From: Chitinophagaceae bacterium
Lineage (GTDB): Bacteria; Bacteroidota; Bacteroidia; Chitinophagales; Chitinophagaceae
Length of the DNA: 64,000 bases
Direction: 5' to 3'
NCBI GenBank assembly: GCA_024508725.1
Contig: JANINS010000004.1
Location: forward strand, 886,163-950,162
Shown here: piece after piece, positions 26,038 through 34,266 of the stretch
Numbering within the stretch: position 1 is the stretch's first letter
How the letters are laid out: the number at the start of each line of letters is the position of its first letter
Translations under genes and position numbers: made by a program
Notes under the pieces: model-generated
Told to the model about the DNA's origin: nothing
Seen by the model: the letters and a program-made list of their open reading frames with translations, nothing else
The model's database searches: none

Positions 26038-26340
26038 TTATCGGGCAAATTTTACCACTGCTGTTATAGCTCCCCAGGTAATAAGAATGAGATAAAAAAT
26101 AACAGTTATTACGTTATGAATATTTCTAAAACGCTTTCTTCTGATGTTGGGCTCAATGCCATGATCGGTGTATATCATCAGAAAATTCTCAAAAAGGTAA
26201 GCGATATCAATTCCCTTGTAAATAAAAATCAACAACACTTTTATTATACCTAATCCCAGGATCAGGTATAATCCATTCTCAATGAAGAAGTAAATGATGT
26301 CGTCCATAGGGCTGCAGGCAGGAATGATCAGTTGCTTCAC
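26038..26340 (-). CDS. Small membrane protein, unknown
   Basis: 100 residues with two or three hydrophobic helices (about 18-40 and 75-96) and a basic stretch (IRRKRFRNIH). No family is recognised. It lies between hpd and a surface protein on the same strand, with about 200 bp on the upstream side and no feature seen there. Moderate support only. Confidence 0.55.
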   Translation of the reverse strand: MKQLIIPACSPMDDIIYFFIENGLYLILGLGIIKVLLIFIYKGIDIAYLFENFLMIYTDHGIEPNIRRKRFRNIHNVITVIFYLILITWGAITAVVKFAR

Positions 26341-26420
26341 AAATCTAATGTTCTGATTCCATATTTATAGCTTATCCTACTTATTTCTTTCTGCAAGGCT
26401 ATACAATCAGTAAAACAAAA

Positions 26421-26444
26421 ATCCCGCTATGAAGATAGCGGGAT
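26421..26444 (-). terminator. Terminator of the propeller paralogue
   Basis: Perfect 10-bp stem ATCCCGCTAT / ATAGCGGGAT with a 4-nt loop; followed by TTTTGTTTT on the minus strand. Confidence 0.9.
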
Positions 26445-26467
26445 CATCTTTTTCTAAAGTTTTTTAC

Positions 26468-27682
26468 TTACTGAACCACAATTTTATCTGTGAAGATGGC
26501 TTTACCATCTGCATTGATCACTTTTATCAGGTACATTCCTGCAGAAGCTGATTTTGGCAGATCCACTTTCTGATTTTGAACTCCCGATATTTCTGCAACC
26601 TTGTTAATCACTTTTCGTCCGCTGGCATCTGTTAACTCTATCGTGTATTTACCAGGCGTAACTTTTTCAAATGCTACATTGAAATATTTGATAGCCACTG
26701 GGTTTGGATAAATGTTGATCGCATCATTTCCTTTTACATCATTGGCCGTAAAACTGTTTGAAGGTCCACCACGATAAGCGATATTTGAACTGGCAAGATC
26801 AGAGGCATTCCAAACATTCTCGCCTGTTTTTGCAAGAGCAGACGCATTAAAAGTGCCCAGGTTTACTTTATAATAATTCTCAGTAGCAACCGCACTACTT
26901 ACTACAACATCTCCGTTCGCATCAACAGCAGCACCATTGATGGTGAAGTTTGCAGGTAAGCCAGAGATCGTTCCAACATGGTCTGCAACAAGTGAATTAG
27001 GATTCACTTTAAAAACATGCCCTCTCATGCTGAAAACAATTAAATTTCCGTAAGCATCAGCGATCATATCACCACCCCAGCTACTGCATTGGTTGTGGAT
27101 GGAAACATTTCCGTTCTTACTACCATCTCTTAACGCACCAAGTTTAGTGATCGTAGACTTCCCTTCAGTGCTAAAGCGGATAAGGTTCTTTCCATCATTA
27201 GTCAGGGCATAACCATTTCCATCAACGCCAATTGCCATTCTGGTTATCACATTATCTTCTGCTACTTTTTCACCTGTATTGAAAGCAGGATCATCATTTG
27301 TAACTATGGATAATTCATTTGTACTAAGATCAAAATAGCGTAGTTCACTACCACGCATATTTGTGAAGTAAAGCCTGTTATGCTTTTCATCAAAAGCTGC
27401 AGCAGCAACACCACTATACGTAACGATATTAGAAGCACTACCCCTGGCTGCATTTACAGACCCCGAGATGCTTCCATCAACAGAACGGATCTTGTAATTC
27501 GTGTTTTCTACAGGATCAAATACTGTTCTTATCACTTCACCTGTACTAAGATCGATCTCTTTTACAGTTACCCAGTTGTAACTTCCTTTTGAGTCACCGG
27601 TAATAGCATACGCTTTTTTACTTTGTGCCTGGGCTGAGATCATGGAAATAGAAACGAGAGAGAGTAAAAATACCTTCTTCAT
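26468..27682 (-). CDS. Exported beta-propeller protein with type IX secretion sorting domain
   Basis: 404 residues: signal peptide (MKKVFLLSLVSISMISAQA), propeller region (NELSIV, GSELRYFDLS, GGDMIADAYGNLIVF, NGAAVDANGDVVVSS), then a C-terminal sorting domain (INIYPNPVAIKYFNVAFEK ... GMYLIKVINADGK, ending FTDKIVVQ). It is a paralogue of the 12500-13939 protein with a shorter linker. Function unknown; likely surface-exposed or secreted. A strong terminator follows. Confidence 0.87.
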   Translation of the reverse strand: MKKVFLLSLVSISMISAQAQSKKAYAITGDSKGSYNWVTVKEIDLSTGEVIRTVFDPVENTNYKIRSVDGSISGSVNAARGSASNIVTYSGVAAAAFDEKHNRLYFTNMRGSELRYFDLSTNELSIVTNDDPAFNTGEKVAEDNVITRMAIGVDGNGYALTNDGKNLIRFSTEGKSTITKLGALRDGSKNGNVSIHNQCSSWGGDMIADAYGNLIVFSMRGHVFKVNPNSLVADHVGTISGLPANFTINGAAVDANGDVVVSSAVATENYYKVNLGTFNASALAKTGENVWNASDLASSNIAYRGGPSNSFTANDVKGNDAINIYPNPVAIKYFNVAFEKVTPGKYTIELTDASGRKVINKVAEISGVQNQKVDLPKSASAGMYLIKVINADGKAIFTDKIVVQ

Positions 27683-27788
27683 GTACTTAGTTTTAGTTCA
27701 TTAATTGGTTTGTTACGGAAATGGTGCCTCAATACGGCTTCAAATTAATGATGCTGTAAATTATAAAAAATACTAAGATGCAGGTAAT

Positions 27789-28610
27789 TTAATTTTTCAC
27801 AACCGAGTCGATGGCTTTTTTCACACTTCCTGTTTTCAACAGGAGGCGTTTCGCTTCATCATAATTTTCCAATGGTAGCTTTTCCATCAGCATCTTTACA
27901 CCACGATCTACTAATTTTTCATTGGTGAGCTGCATATTCACCATTTTATTATCCTCTACCCTGCCAAGCTGTATCATTACAGTAGTAGAGATCATATTCA
28001 GCACGAGTTTCTGAGCCGTTCCACTCTTCATACGAGTGCTGCCGGTAACGAATTCCGGTCCTACCACCACTTCAATAGGAAAATCTGCTGCAGCCGACAC
28101 AGGTGAATTGGGATTACAGCTTATGCTTCCTGTAATAATTCCTTTTTCCCGGCATTTGTTCAAGGCACCGATAACATAAGGTGTGGTTCCACTTGCTGCG
28201 ATACCAATCACAACGTCTTTATCGCTGGGTTCATGTTTCTTAAGATCACTCCAGCCCTGTTCCCAGTTGTCTTCGGCAAACTCTACAGCTTCTAGAATGG
28301 CTTTTTCGCCTCCGGCAATAATGCCGATCACAAGACCATGTGGCACTCCATAAGTTGGTGGACATTCACTGGCATCAACAATTCCCAATCTGCCACTGGT
28401 ACCAGCCCCAATATAAAAAAGCCTGCCACCGGCAAGCATTTTATCAGAAATAACAGAAACAAGCTTTTCGATCTGCGGAATTGCCTTTTCGACAGCGAAA
28501 GGCACCGTTTTATCCTCGTTATTAATATTTGTGAGCAACTCCAGCACACTCATCTTTTCCAAATGCCTGTAATTCGATGTTTCCTCTGTAACTTTTTTAA
28601 AATCTGCCAT
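27789..28610 (-). CDS. murQ: N-acetylmuramic acid 6-phosphate etherase
   Basis: 273 residues, a SIS-domain enzyme. It cleaves the lactyl ether of MurNAc 6-phosphate to give GlcNAc 6-phosphate and lactate in cell-wall recycling. Family motifs: LFYIGAGTSGRLGIVDASECPPTYG, VIGIAASGTTPYVIGAL, SCNPNSPVS and VTGSTRMKSGTAQK. A BadF-type sugar kinase is encoded just upstream on the same strand (93-bp gap with a copy of the dispersed repeat), which fits a MurNAc/GlcNAc kinase plus etherase pair as in Tannerella. Confidence 0.96.
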   Translation of the reverse strand: MADFKKVTEETSNYRHLEKMSVLELLTNINNEDKTVPFAVEKAIPQIEKLVSVISDKMLAGGRLFYIGAGTSGRLGIVDASECPPTYGVPHGLVIGIIAGGEKAILEAVEFAEDNWEQGWSDLKKHEPSDKDVVIGIAASGTTPYVIGALNKCREKGIITGSISCNPNSPVSAAADFPIEVVVGPEFVTGSTRMKSGTAQKLVLNMISTTVMIQLGRVEDNKMVNMQLTNEKLVDRGVKMLMEKLPLENYDEAKRLLLKTGSVKKAIDSVVKN

Positions 28611-28624
28611 TTTAGTTTTTTTGG

Positions 28625-28676
28625 GTCACGAGCTGTAATTCTTTTATCATCTTTTGTTGCGTCGCACACTTGTACT
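28625..28676 (-). repeat. GCGACGC-core intergenic repeat, copy 5
   Basis: Minus strand: AGTACAAGTGTGCGACGCAAC, then AAAAGATGATAAAAGAATTAC and AGCTCGTGAC. It lies between the sugar kinase gene and murQ, inside what looks like one operon. Confidence 0.85.
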
Positions 28677-28703
28677 TTATAAGGCTATTCAACATTCTTA
28701 TAT

Positions 28704-29552
28704 TTATTTCTTATCGCTATGAAATGCTACCAAACCCTCCATTGGATTTTTCAGCACCACACCAAGCTCCAGCTCGTAACTGCTGCAAAGTTCTTTCAAA
28801 ACATCCCTGAAACCAAATGCAATACTGCCTACGAAGTTGATCGGCATCGTCCATGACTCTCGGTATTTATAAAGATGGTTTACGATAAAATCATTCAGGC
28901 CATCTTCAATAATATTTTCGATCATATAATGACCCCGGTTCTCTGCCAGGAAAATGGCAAAAGATGCCAGGTAACGATTCGCCAAAGGCTTTTTGTACAC
29001 GTTTTCCAGAATCTCAACTGGTGTGGTAACGAATTTGGCGTCAAACCTTGACCTCAGATCCTCATCAAAAGTATTGTACAGATAATATTGGATCACCTTC
29101 TTACCAAGATAAGATCCACTACCTTCATCACCCAGAACATAGCCCAAACCCGGACTGTTCTTTATGATCTTTTTGCCATCGTAATAACAGCTGTTCGAAC
29201 CGGTTCCCAGTATGCAGGCAATTCCTTTGGTGCTCTGGCACAAAGCCCTTGCTGCCGCCATAAGATCGTGTGTAGCTTCTAAATACGAACCCGGAAATAA
29301 TTTTTTGAGGGCCAGCTTCACGATCTTCACATTATTGGGATTGCTCAAACCCGTTCCGTAATAATAAACTTCGTCAACTTCTGCTTTCTTGAGCTTGGGC
29401 AACAATTCCGCTTGTAATAATTCGATGATCTGGTCTGTGTTCAGGAAATACGGGCTGATTCCCTGGGTAATGATCGTCTTCTTTTTCTTATCCTGTATCA
29501 GGGTCCATTCACATTTTGTGGCACCGCTGTCAGCTATCAATTTCGCAGCCAT
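28704..29552 (-). CDS. BadF/BadG-type amino-sugar kinase (MurK/NagK-like)
   Basis: 282 residues, ASKHA-fold kinase. Phosphate-1 motif LIADSGATKCEW (5-16), GTGLSNPNN, the adenosine/phosphate-2 motif CILGTGSNSCYYDGK, and the GLGYVLGDEGSGSYLGKK signature of the BadF/BcrA kinase-ATPase family. It probably phosphorylates MurNAc and/or GlcNAc at position 6 to feed MurQ. Its orientation and distance to murQ support this; substrate preference is inference. Confidence 0.88.
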   Translation of the reverse strand: MAAKLIADSGATKCEWTLIQDKKKKTIITQGISPYFLNTDQIIELLQAELLPKLKKAEVDEVYYYGTGLSNPNNVKIVKLALKKLFPGSYLEATHDLMAAARALCQSTKGIACILGTGSNSCYYDGKKIIKNSPGLGYVLGDEGSGSYLGKKVIQYYLYNTFDEDLRSRFDAKFVTTPVEILENVYKKPLANRYLASFAIFLAENRGHYMIENIIEDGLNDFIVNHLYKYRESWTMPINFVGSIAFGFRDVLKELCSSYELELGVVLKNPMEGLVAFHSDKK

Positions 29553-29558
29553 AGAAAG

Positions 29559-29647
29559 AGTTTACAAGTTCACGAGTTCTTAAAGTTTACCAGTTATTAA
29601 GCCGTTTATACAACTTGTGAACTCGTGAACAAGTGAACTAGTAAACT
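29559..29647. repeat. Inverted octamer arms between divergent genes
   Basis: AGTT repeats at 29559, 29567, 29575, 29584 and 29592 (period 8-9). Opposite AAC-T/A units occur at 29612, 29620, 29628, 29636 and 29644 (exact period 8). Together they make an imperfect hairpin about 89 bp long. Confidence 0.8.
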
Positions 29648-29653
29648 TCACGT

Positions 29654-29661
29654 TATATTCG
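29654..29661 (+). promoter_or_regulatory. Candidate -7 box for the S41 peptidase gene
   Basis: TATATTCG fits TAnnTTTG with one change, 30 bp before the ATG. The inverted octamer arms lie directly upstream, so the -33 region falls inside them. Confidence 0.45.
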
Positions 29662-29691
29662 TGGTTTGAAGTTACAAAGAGACGTATAAAA

Positions 29692-31266
29692 ATGGTAAGT
29701 AAAAAACTGCAGGTGTGGTTACCGGTTTTTTTTGCACTGGTAATGATCGTGGGAATGATGATCGGATTTAAACTCAGAGAAAAAACAAGCCAGCTTTTTT
29801 CTTTGAAAGGCAGAGATGAATTGCAGGAGGTAATGGAACTGATCCGCTCCCGCTATGTAGATAATGTAAATGCAGACAGTTTAAAAGATGCTGCGATAGA
29901 AGAAGTACTTTCTAAACTTGATCCGCACTCTGTGTATATTCCGGCTACTGAACTCACTTTCGCCAATGAAGATCTGCAAGGTAATTTTAAAGGGATCGGA
30001 GTTGAGTTTCAGCAGTTCAATGATACCGTAAATGTCATCAACGTTATTAAAGACGGCCCTTCTGAAAAAGCCGGCGTGAAGATCGGCGACATGATCATTA
30101 AAGTAAATGACACGATCAGTTTGGTAAAAAAAGATGCTGACCAGATAAGGAAAGCACTTCGTGGTCCGGAAGGTAGCAAAGTAGATGTAACAGTATTACG
30201 AGGTTCAGAACAAAAGAAGATCACCATCAGCAGGGGTACTATTCCTTTGCCTTCTTTGGATGCATCTTATATGATCGCTCCGAAAACAGGTTATATCCAC
30301 CTCGAAAAATTCTCAGAAACGACGTATGAAGAATTCATGTCGGCTCTGGAAAAACTACAGAAGCAGGGAATGGAAAAACTGATCCTTGATGTTCGTGGTA
30401 ATGGCGGAGGTTTATTGAATGAAGCAGTTGATATTGCAGATGAATTTCTTAATGATGACAAACTCATCGTTTACACCCAGGGCTTACACGCCAAAAAATT
30501 TGAATACAGAGCCAAGCGTGAAGGTTTATTTGAAAAAGGACAACTCGTTTTACTAGTTGATGAAACTTCAGCTTCTGCCAGTGAAGTATTAGCTGGTGCC
30601 TTGCAGGATTGGGACAGAGCTACGATCATAGGCAGAAGAACTTTTGGTAAAGGTCTTGTTCAGGAGCAATACCAGTTAAGTGATGGAGGTGCATTAAGGC
30701 TTACCGTTGCCCGTTATTATTCTCCATTGGGAAGAAATATTCAAAAACCTTATACCGGAGGCAAGAAGAAGTATTACGAAGACTTCTATAAAAGGTACAG
30801 CAATGGAGACCTGGTTCATGGAGATACGTCTGCTCCAATTGGTAAAGCGTTCAAAACACCAGGCGGCAGAACAGTGTACGGTGGTGGAGGTATTACACCT
30901 GACTTCTTTGTGGGTGTTGATACCGGCAAAATGGATAAAAACATCTCTTCTCTCTACACAAAAGGCACACTACAAAATTTTATTTATCGTTACTACGTTA
31001 ATAACATGGCTGCTTTTAGCAAGTTCAAAGATCCGGTAAGCTTTGCTAACCAGTTCAACTTTGGAGAACAGGAATGGCAACAGTTGAACAGTTTTGCCGT
31101 AAGAGACAGCATCAACCTGAATACAGTGCCGCAGAAAGACAAGGTAGAGATGCTGCAGCGTATGAAAACGATGATGGCAAGACAGATCTGGCGGTACGAA
31201 GGTTATTACGAAGTGAGCAATCAAAACGACAAAGCAATTAAAAAAGCTTTGGAAGTTCTGAAATAA
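29692..31266 (+). CDS. S41 carboxy-terminal processing peptidase with PDZ domain
   Basis: 524 residues. N-terminal signal anchor (VWLPVFFALVMIVGMMIGF), then PDZ domain (about 85-170; GNFKGIGVEF ... KIGDMIIKVND), then the S41 core: LILDVRGNGGGLLNEAVDIADEFL, the catalytic Ser in ETSASASEVLAGALQD, and Lys in RRTFGKGLVQEQYQL. It cleaves proteins near their C-termini in the periplasm and may adjust cell-wall enzymes or outer-membrane proteins. A long C-terminal tail follows the core, as in other Bacteroidota members. Confidence 0.94.
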   Translation: MVSKKLQVWLPVFFALVMIVGMMIGFKLREKTSQLFSLKGRDELQEVMELIRSRYVDNVNADSLKDAAIEEVLSKLDPHSVYIPATELTFANEDLQGNFKGIGVEFQQFNDTVNVINVIKDGPSEKAGVKIGDMIIKVNDTISLVKKDADQIRKALRGPEGSKVDVTVLRGSEQKKITISRGTIPLPSLDASYMIAPKTGYIHLEKFSETTYEEFMSALEKLQKQGMEKLILDVRGNGGGLLNEAVDIADEFLNDDKLIVYTQGLHAKKFEYRAKREGLFEKGQLVLLVDETSASASEVLAGALQDWDRATIIGRRTFGKGLVQEQYQLSDGGALRLTVARYYSPLGRNIQKPYTGGKKKYYEDFYKRYSNGDLVHGDTSAPIGKAFKTPGGRTVYGGGGITPDFFVGVDTGKMDKNISSLYTKGTLQNFIYRYYVNNMAAFSKFKDPVSFANQFNFGEQEWQQLNSFAVRDSINLNTVPQKDKVEMLQRMKTMMARQIWRYEGYYEVSNQNDKAIKKALEVLK

Positions 31267-31360
31267 CGCTTAAATTAGTTGCCCCGTATCAATTGCTAAT
31301 TAAGATGTTAGCACATTTGCAGTACCCTTTGAAGCGCCAAACAAAACGAAAGACTGCCAA

Positions 31361-31567
31361 ATGGAAAAAATATACATTCAAAAAAAGGACAGAGTGATCA
31401 CTGGTCCTTATGCAGTAGAACAACTGCAGCAGAAACAACTTCAGTCGACTGATAAGGTATGGTATGAAGGTTTAAGCGAATGGAAACGTCCCAGCCAGAT
31501 AGACTTTCTTAAAAGACATATTTCAAGCCAGCAGAAGTCTGGATTCTTCTCCCGCATTTTCCGATAG
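31361..31567 (+). CDS. Small GYF_2 (DUF4339)-like protein
   Basis: 68 residues; one GYF_2-type domain, with GPYAVEQLQQKQL, DKVWYEGLSEWKRP (the W-x-x-x-x-x-W spacing typical of the family) and a basic C-terminal tail (GFFSRIFR). Such domains are short protein-interaction modules, often before membrane segments, which are absent here. Function unknown. Confidence 0.75.
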   Translation: MEKIYIQKKDRVITGPYAVEQLQQKQLQSTDKVWYEGLSEWKRPSQIDFLKRHISSQQKSGFFSRIFR

Positions 31568-31573
31568 CAGCCT

Positions 31574-31637
31574 CTGGTTGCCATGAAAATATGCAGATGA
31601 AGTGCTTGCGACGCAAGGAACGATGCCATGTAATGCC
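31574..31637 (+). repeat. Divergent copy of the GCGACGC-core repeat
   Basis: GTTGCCATGAAAATATGC, AGTGCTTGCGACGCAAG, then AACGATGCCATGTAAT. Pairs with the element at 6232-6292. Confidence 0.65.
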
Positions 31638-31656
31638 CTTGCTGGTATTAAATCTT

Positions 31657-31719
31657 ATTCTTACTGCTTACCTCCTACTTCTTATCTCTTCCATCCTTAC
31701 CCCTTACTTCTATTCCCTA
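31657..31719 (+). repeat. Heptamer array (NNNCTTA)x9 upstream of the CBS gene
   Basis: Units ATTCTTA, CTGCTTA, CCTCCTA, CTTCTTA, TCTCTTC and so on; CTTA-like cores start at 31660, 31667, 31674, 31681, 31688, 31696, 31703 and 31716. It ends at a promoter box. Confidence 0.75.
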
Positions 31720-31725
31720 TATTTG
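31718..31725 (+). promoter_or_regulatory. Candidate -7 box for the CBS-type gene
   Basis: TATATTTG is an exact TAnnTTTG, 24 bp before the ATG. It directly follows the heptamer array, which occupies the -33 region. Confidence 0.6.
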
Positions 31726-31749
31726 CCGCCAAACAACTGTTAGTTTTTT

Positions 31750-33105
31750 ATGTGGCTGAATAATATCCTCGAAACGATTGGAAATACCCCTCTCATTAAG
31801 CTTAATAAGATCACGAAAGACATTCCTGCAACAGTTTTGGCAAAAGTGGATTATTTCAATCCAGGCAACTCGATCAAAGACCGTATGGCTTTGAAAATGG
31901 TGGAAGTAGCCGAACAAGAAGGGAAATTAAAACCGGGAGGAACGATAATCGAGGGTACAAGTGGTAACACCGGAATGGGTTTGGCACTTGCAGCCTGCAT
32001 CAAGGGTTATAAATGCATTTTCGTTACAACCGATAAGCAATCGAAAGAGAAAGCTGATATTTTAAAAGCCGTTGGTGCAGAAGTGATCGTTTGTCCAACG
32101 AACGTAATGCCTGAAGATCCAAGAAGTTATTATAGCGTGGCGAAACGTTTGGCCAAAGAAACGCCGAACTCTTACCACATGAACCAGTACGATAATCTGG
32201 CAAATCGCCTGGCTCACTACGAATCTACCGGTCCTGAGATATGGGAACAAACCGAAGGCAAGATCACACACCTTATCTGTACTGCAGGAACAGGTGGAAC
32301 CATCACCGGTACAGCCATGTTTTTGAAAGAAAAAAATCCGAACATCCAGGTTTGGGCGATAGATGTTTACGGTTCACTCCTCACCAAATATTTTAAAACG
32401 GGTGAGATCGATATGAACGAAGTGCATCCCTACATCTCGGAAGGATTTGGAGAAGATTTTGTGCCTGAGAACTACGATATGAGTGTGATCGATCACTTTG
32501 AACAGGTGACAGATAAAGACGGAGCGATCATGGCCCGAAGACTTGCCAAAGAAGAAGGCATGTTCTGTGGTTACAGTGCAGGAAGCTGTTTACAAGGCCT
32601 GATGCAGTTGAAAGACAAACTAAAAAAAGACGATATCGCTGTTTGTATCTTCCACGACCATGGCAGCCGTTATGTTGCTAAGATCTATAACGATCAGTGG
32701 ATGATGGAAAGAGGTTTCCTGGATGTAAAAAGCTTTAAAGACATTGTTAGCGGAAGACACGGACAAAAACTCATCACCATCGAACCGGAGAAAACAGTTG
32801 CCGAAGCAGTTGAGCTGATGAAGAAATACGACATCGAACACATTCCTGTAATGAATGGAAATGGTCCGGTTGGTGCCGTTAGCGAAACCGGTTTATTCCT
32901 TAAAGTCTTCAGCAATCCCGAGATCAAAAATTCAACTGTTGAAAGCGTAATGGAGAAGTCTTATCCCGTGGTTGACTTCGACACACCGGTTGAAAGACTT
33001 GGCAGTCTGATTAATAAAGAGAACGGAGCCGTTCTTGCAAAAGACGAAAAAGGAGAATACCACATCGTAACGAAGTATGATGTGATTCAAAGCCTGGCGA
33101 AGTAG
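31750..33105 (+). CDS. Cystathionine beta-synthase / cysteine synthase family enzyme with CBS domains
   Basis: 451 residues. PLP-binding Lys43 in NPGNSIKDRMALK, phosphate-binding GTSGNTG (69-75), and a second PLP-contact loop LICTAGTGGTITGTA. Two CBS domains occupy about 340-451 (EKTVAEAVELMKKYDIEHIPVM; VDFDTPVERLGSLI). The CBS tail points to cystathionine beta-synthase rather than a plain cysteine synthase, but the reaction is not decided by sequence alone. CBS domains often bind adenosyl ligands and regulate activity. Confidence 0.92.
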   Translation: MWLNNILETIGNTPLIKLNKITKDIPATVLAKVDYFNPGNSIKDRMALKMVEVAEQEGKLKPGGTIIEGTSGNTGMGLALAACIKGYKCIFVTTDKQSKEKADILKAVGAEVIVCPTNVMPEDPRSYYSVAKRLAKETPNSYHMNQYDNLANRLAHYESTGPEIWEQTEGKITHLICTAGTGGTITGTAMFLKEKNPNIQVWAIDVYGSLLTKYFKTGEIDMNEVHPYISEGFGEDFVPENYDMSVIDHFEQVTDKDGAIMARRLAKEEGMFCGYSAGSCLQGLMQLKDKLKKDDIAVCIFHDHGSRYVAKIYNDQWMMERGFLDVKSFKDIVSGRHGQKLITIEPEKTVAEAVELMKKYDIEHIPVMNGNGPVGAVSETGLFLKVFSNPEIKNSTVESVMEKSYPVVDFDTPVERLGSLINKENGAVLAKDEKGEYHIVTKYDVIQSLAK

Positions 33106-33157
33106 TTAGTAAGCTGCAGAACTAATTGCAGCTTCACTTGCGTCGCACTCTTGTACT
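33106..33157 (-). repeat. GCGACGC-core intergenic repeat, copy 6
   Basis: Minus strand: AGTACAAGAGTGCGACGCAAG, then GAAGCTGCAATTAGTTC and GCAGCTTACTAACT. It fills the gap between the CBS-type gene and the metal-receptor gene. Confidence 0.85.
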
Positions 33158-33185
33158 TTCTGAACTTTATTCAGCTGTACCGCTC

Positions 33186-33992
33186 ATGAGGCAATTCAAA
33201 GATCAGCTTGGGAACATTATTCAGCTGGATAAAACGCCAGAACGAATTGTTTCACTTGTTCCATCTCAGACTGAACTTTTGTTTGATCTTGGACTTGCTG
33301 AAGCAGTGATCGGCATCACCAAATTCTGTATTCATCCCGAGCAATGGTTTAGAACAAAAACAAGAATCGGCGGAACAAAAACGGTCGATCTTGAAAAAGT
33401 AAAACAACTACAGCCTGATCTCATCATTGCCAATAAAGAAGAAAATGTAAAAGAGCAGATCGAAGCTTTGCAATCGATCGCTCCTGTATGGACAAGCGAT
33501 ATCAATACTCTGGAAGAAGCATTGGAAATGATGAAATGTGTTGGTGAAATGGTTGAAAAAGTTGATAGAGTTGATAAGTTGAATCAATTGATTGAGCAAG
33601 GATTCTCAGATCTTAGTCAACATGTCAACCACTCAACCATTCAACTAAAAACAGCTTACCTCATCTGGAAAGATCCATACATGACTGTTGGTGGAGATAC
33701 GTTCATCAACGACATGATGAAACGATGTGGCTTTCATAATGTTTTTGGAGACCAGCTAAGATATCCTGAAGTGGAGATCAATTCAATAAAATCTTCCGGT
33801 TGTGAGTTATTATTGCTTTCTTCTGAGCCTTATCCTTTCAAAGAAAAACATGTTAAGGAGTTGCAGAAACAATTGCCCAATACAAAAGTGTTGTTGGTTG
33901 ATGGAGAAATGTTCAGCTGGTATAGCAGCAGGTTGCAACATGCCCCAACGTATTTCAAACATCTATTGGTTCAAATTGATAGTTCGGTTTGA
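33186..33992 (+). CDS. Helical-backbone metal-receptor (BtuF/FecB-like) protein without signal peptide
   Basis: 268 residues from MRQFKDQLGN; a longer frame from 33126 reads through the upstream repeat and is unlikely. The fold is two lobes with a long backbone helix, as in cobalamin and siderophore binding proteins: RIVSLVPSQTELLFDLGL, GGTKTVDLEKVKQLQPDLIIANKEENV, YLIWKDPYMTVGGDTFINDMMKRCG, SSEPYPFKEKH. There is no signal peptide or lipobox, so it may be cytosolic and not a transporter component. A paired-array segment lies in the coding region (33552-33647). Confidence 0.85.
   Translation: MRQFKDQLGNIIQLDKTPERIVSLVPSQTELLFDLGLAEAVIGITKFCIHPEQWFRTKTRIGGTKTVDLEKVKQLQPDLIIANKEENVKEQIEALQSIAPVWTSDINTLEEALEMMKCVGEMVEKVDRVDKLNQLIEQGFSDLSQHVNHSTIQLKTAYLIWKDPYMTVGGDTFINDMMKRCGFHNVFGDQLRYPEVEINSIKSSGCELLLLSSEPYPFKEKHVKELQKQLPNTKVLLVDGEMFSWYSSRLQHAPTYFKHLLVQIDSSV
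33552..33647 (+). repeat. Inverted short-period arms inside the metal-receptor gene
   Basis: GTTGA at 33552, 33561, 33570 and 33578 (period 8-9), then the reverse complement TCAAC at 33617, 33625, 33633 and 33641 (exact period 8). The same structure as at 29559-29647, but in a coding region. Confidence 0.8.
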
Positions 33993-34161
33993 TCACTTCA
34001 TTGAAGTATGTTCCTTTAGAGAAAGCTTTCTTCATTTCTTCCACAACTTCTTCAGGCACGAGGAAATAATCATATACTTTTCCCGATACAAATACGATAC
34101 GCAGCCGGCTTTTCGTTTTATCGTAAGAAAATGATCTGATCACTGTCGATGGCATATACAT
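33955..34161 (-). CDS. KTSC-domain protein
   Basis: 68 residues, one KTSC domain: STVIRSFSYDKTKSRLRIVF, GKVYDYFLVPEEV, KAFSKGTYFNEVIKPNYQFE. The domain is found alone or next to nucleic-acid enzymes; function unknown. Its 3' end overlaps that of the convergent metal-receptor gene by 38 bp. Confidence 0.85.
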   Translation of the reverse strand: MYMPSTVIRSFSYDKTKSRLRIVFVSGKVYDYFLVPEEVVEEMKKAFSKGTYFNEVIKPNYQFEPIDV

Positions 34162-34266
34162 TCAGCGGCGGAAATTGTGCCAGAGCATGCTTCACAATTA
34201 ACATTATGCTCTGGAAAACAACTGATTTTAATTTTTAGTTTTACCTCATTCTAAGAATTTTGATAC

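Noticed and set aside
33126-33185. Upstream extension of the metal-receptor gene
   Set aside because: It reads through a dispersed-repeat copy; the Met at 33186 begins the conserved region.
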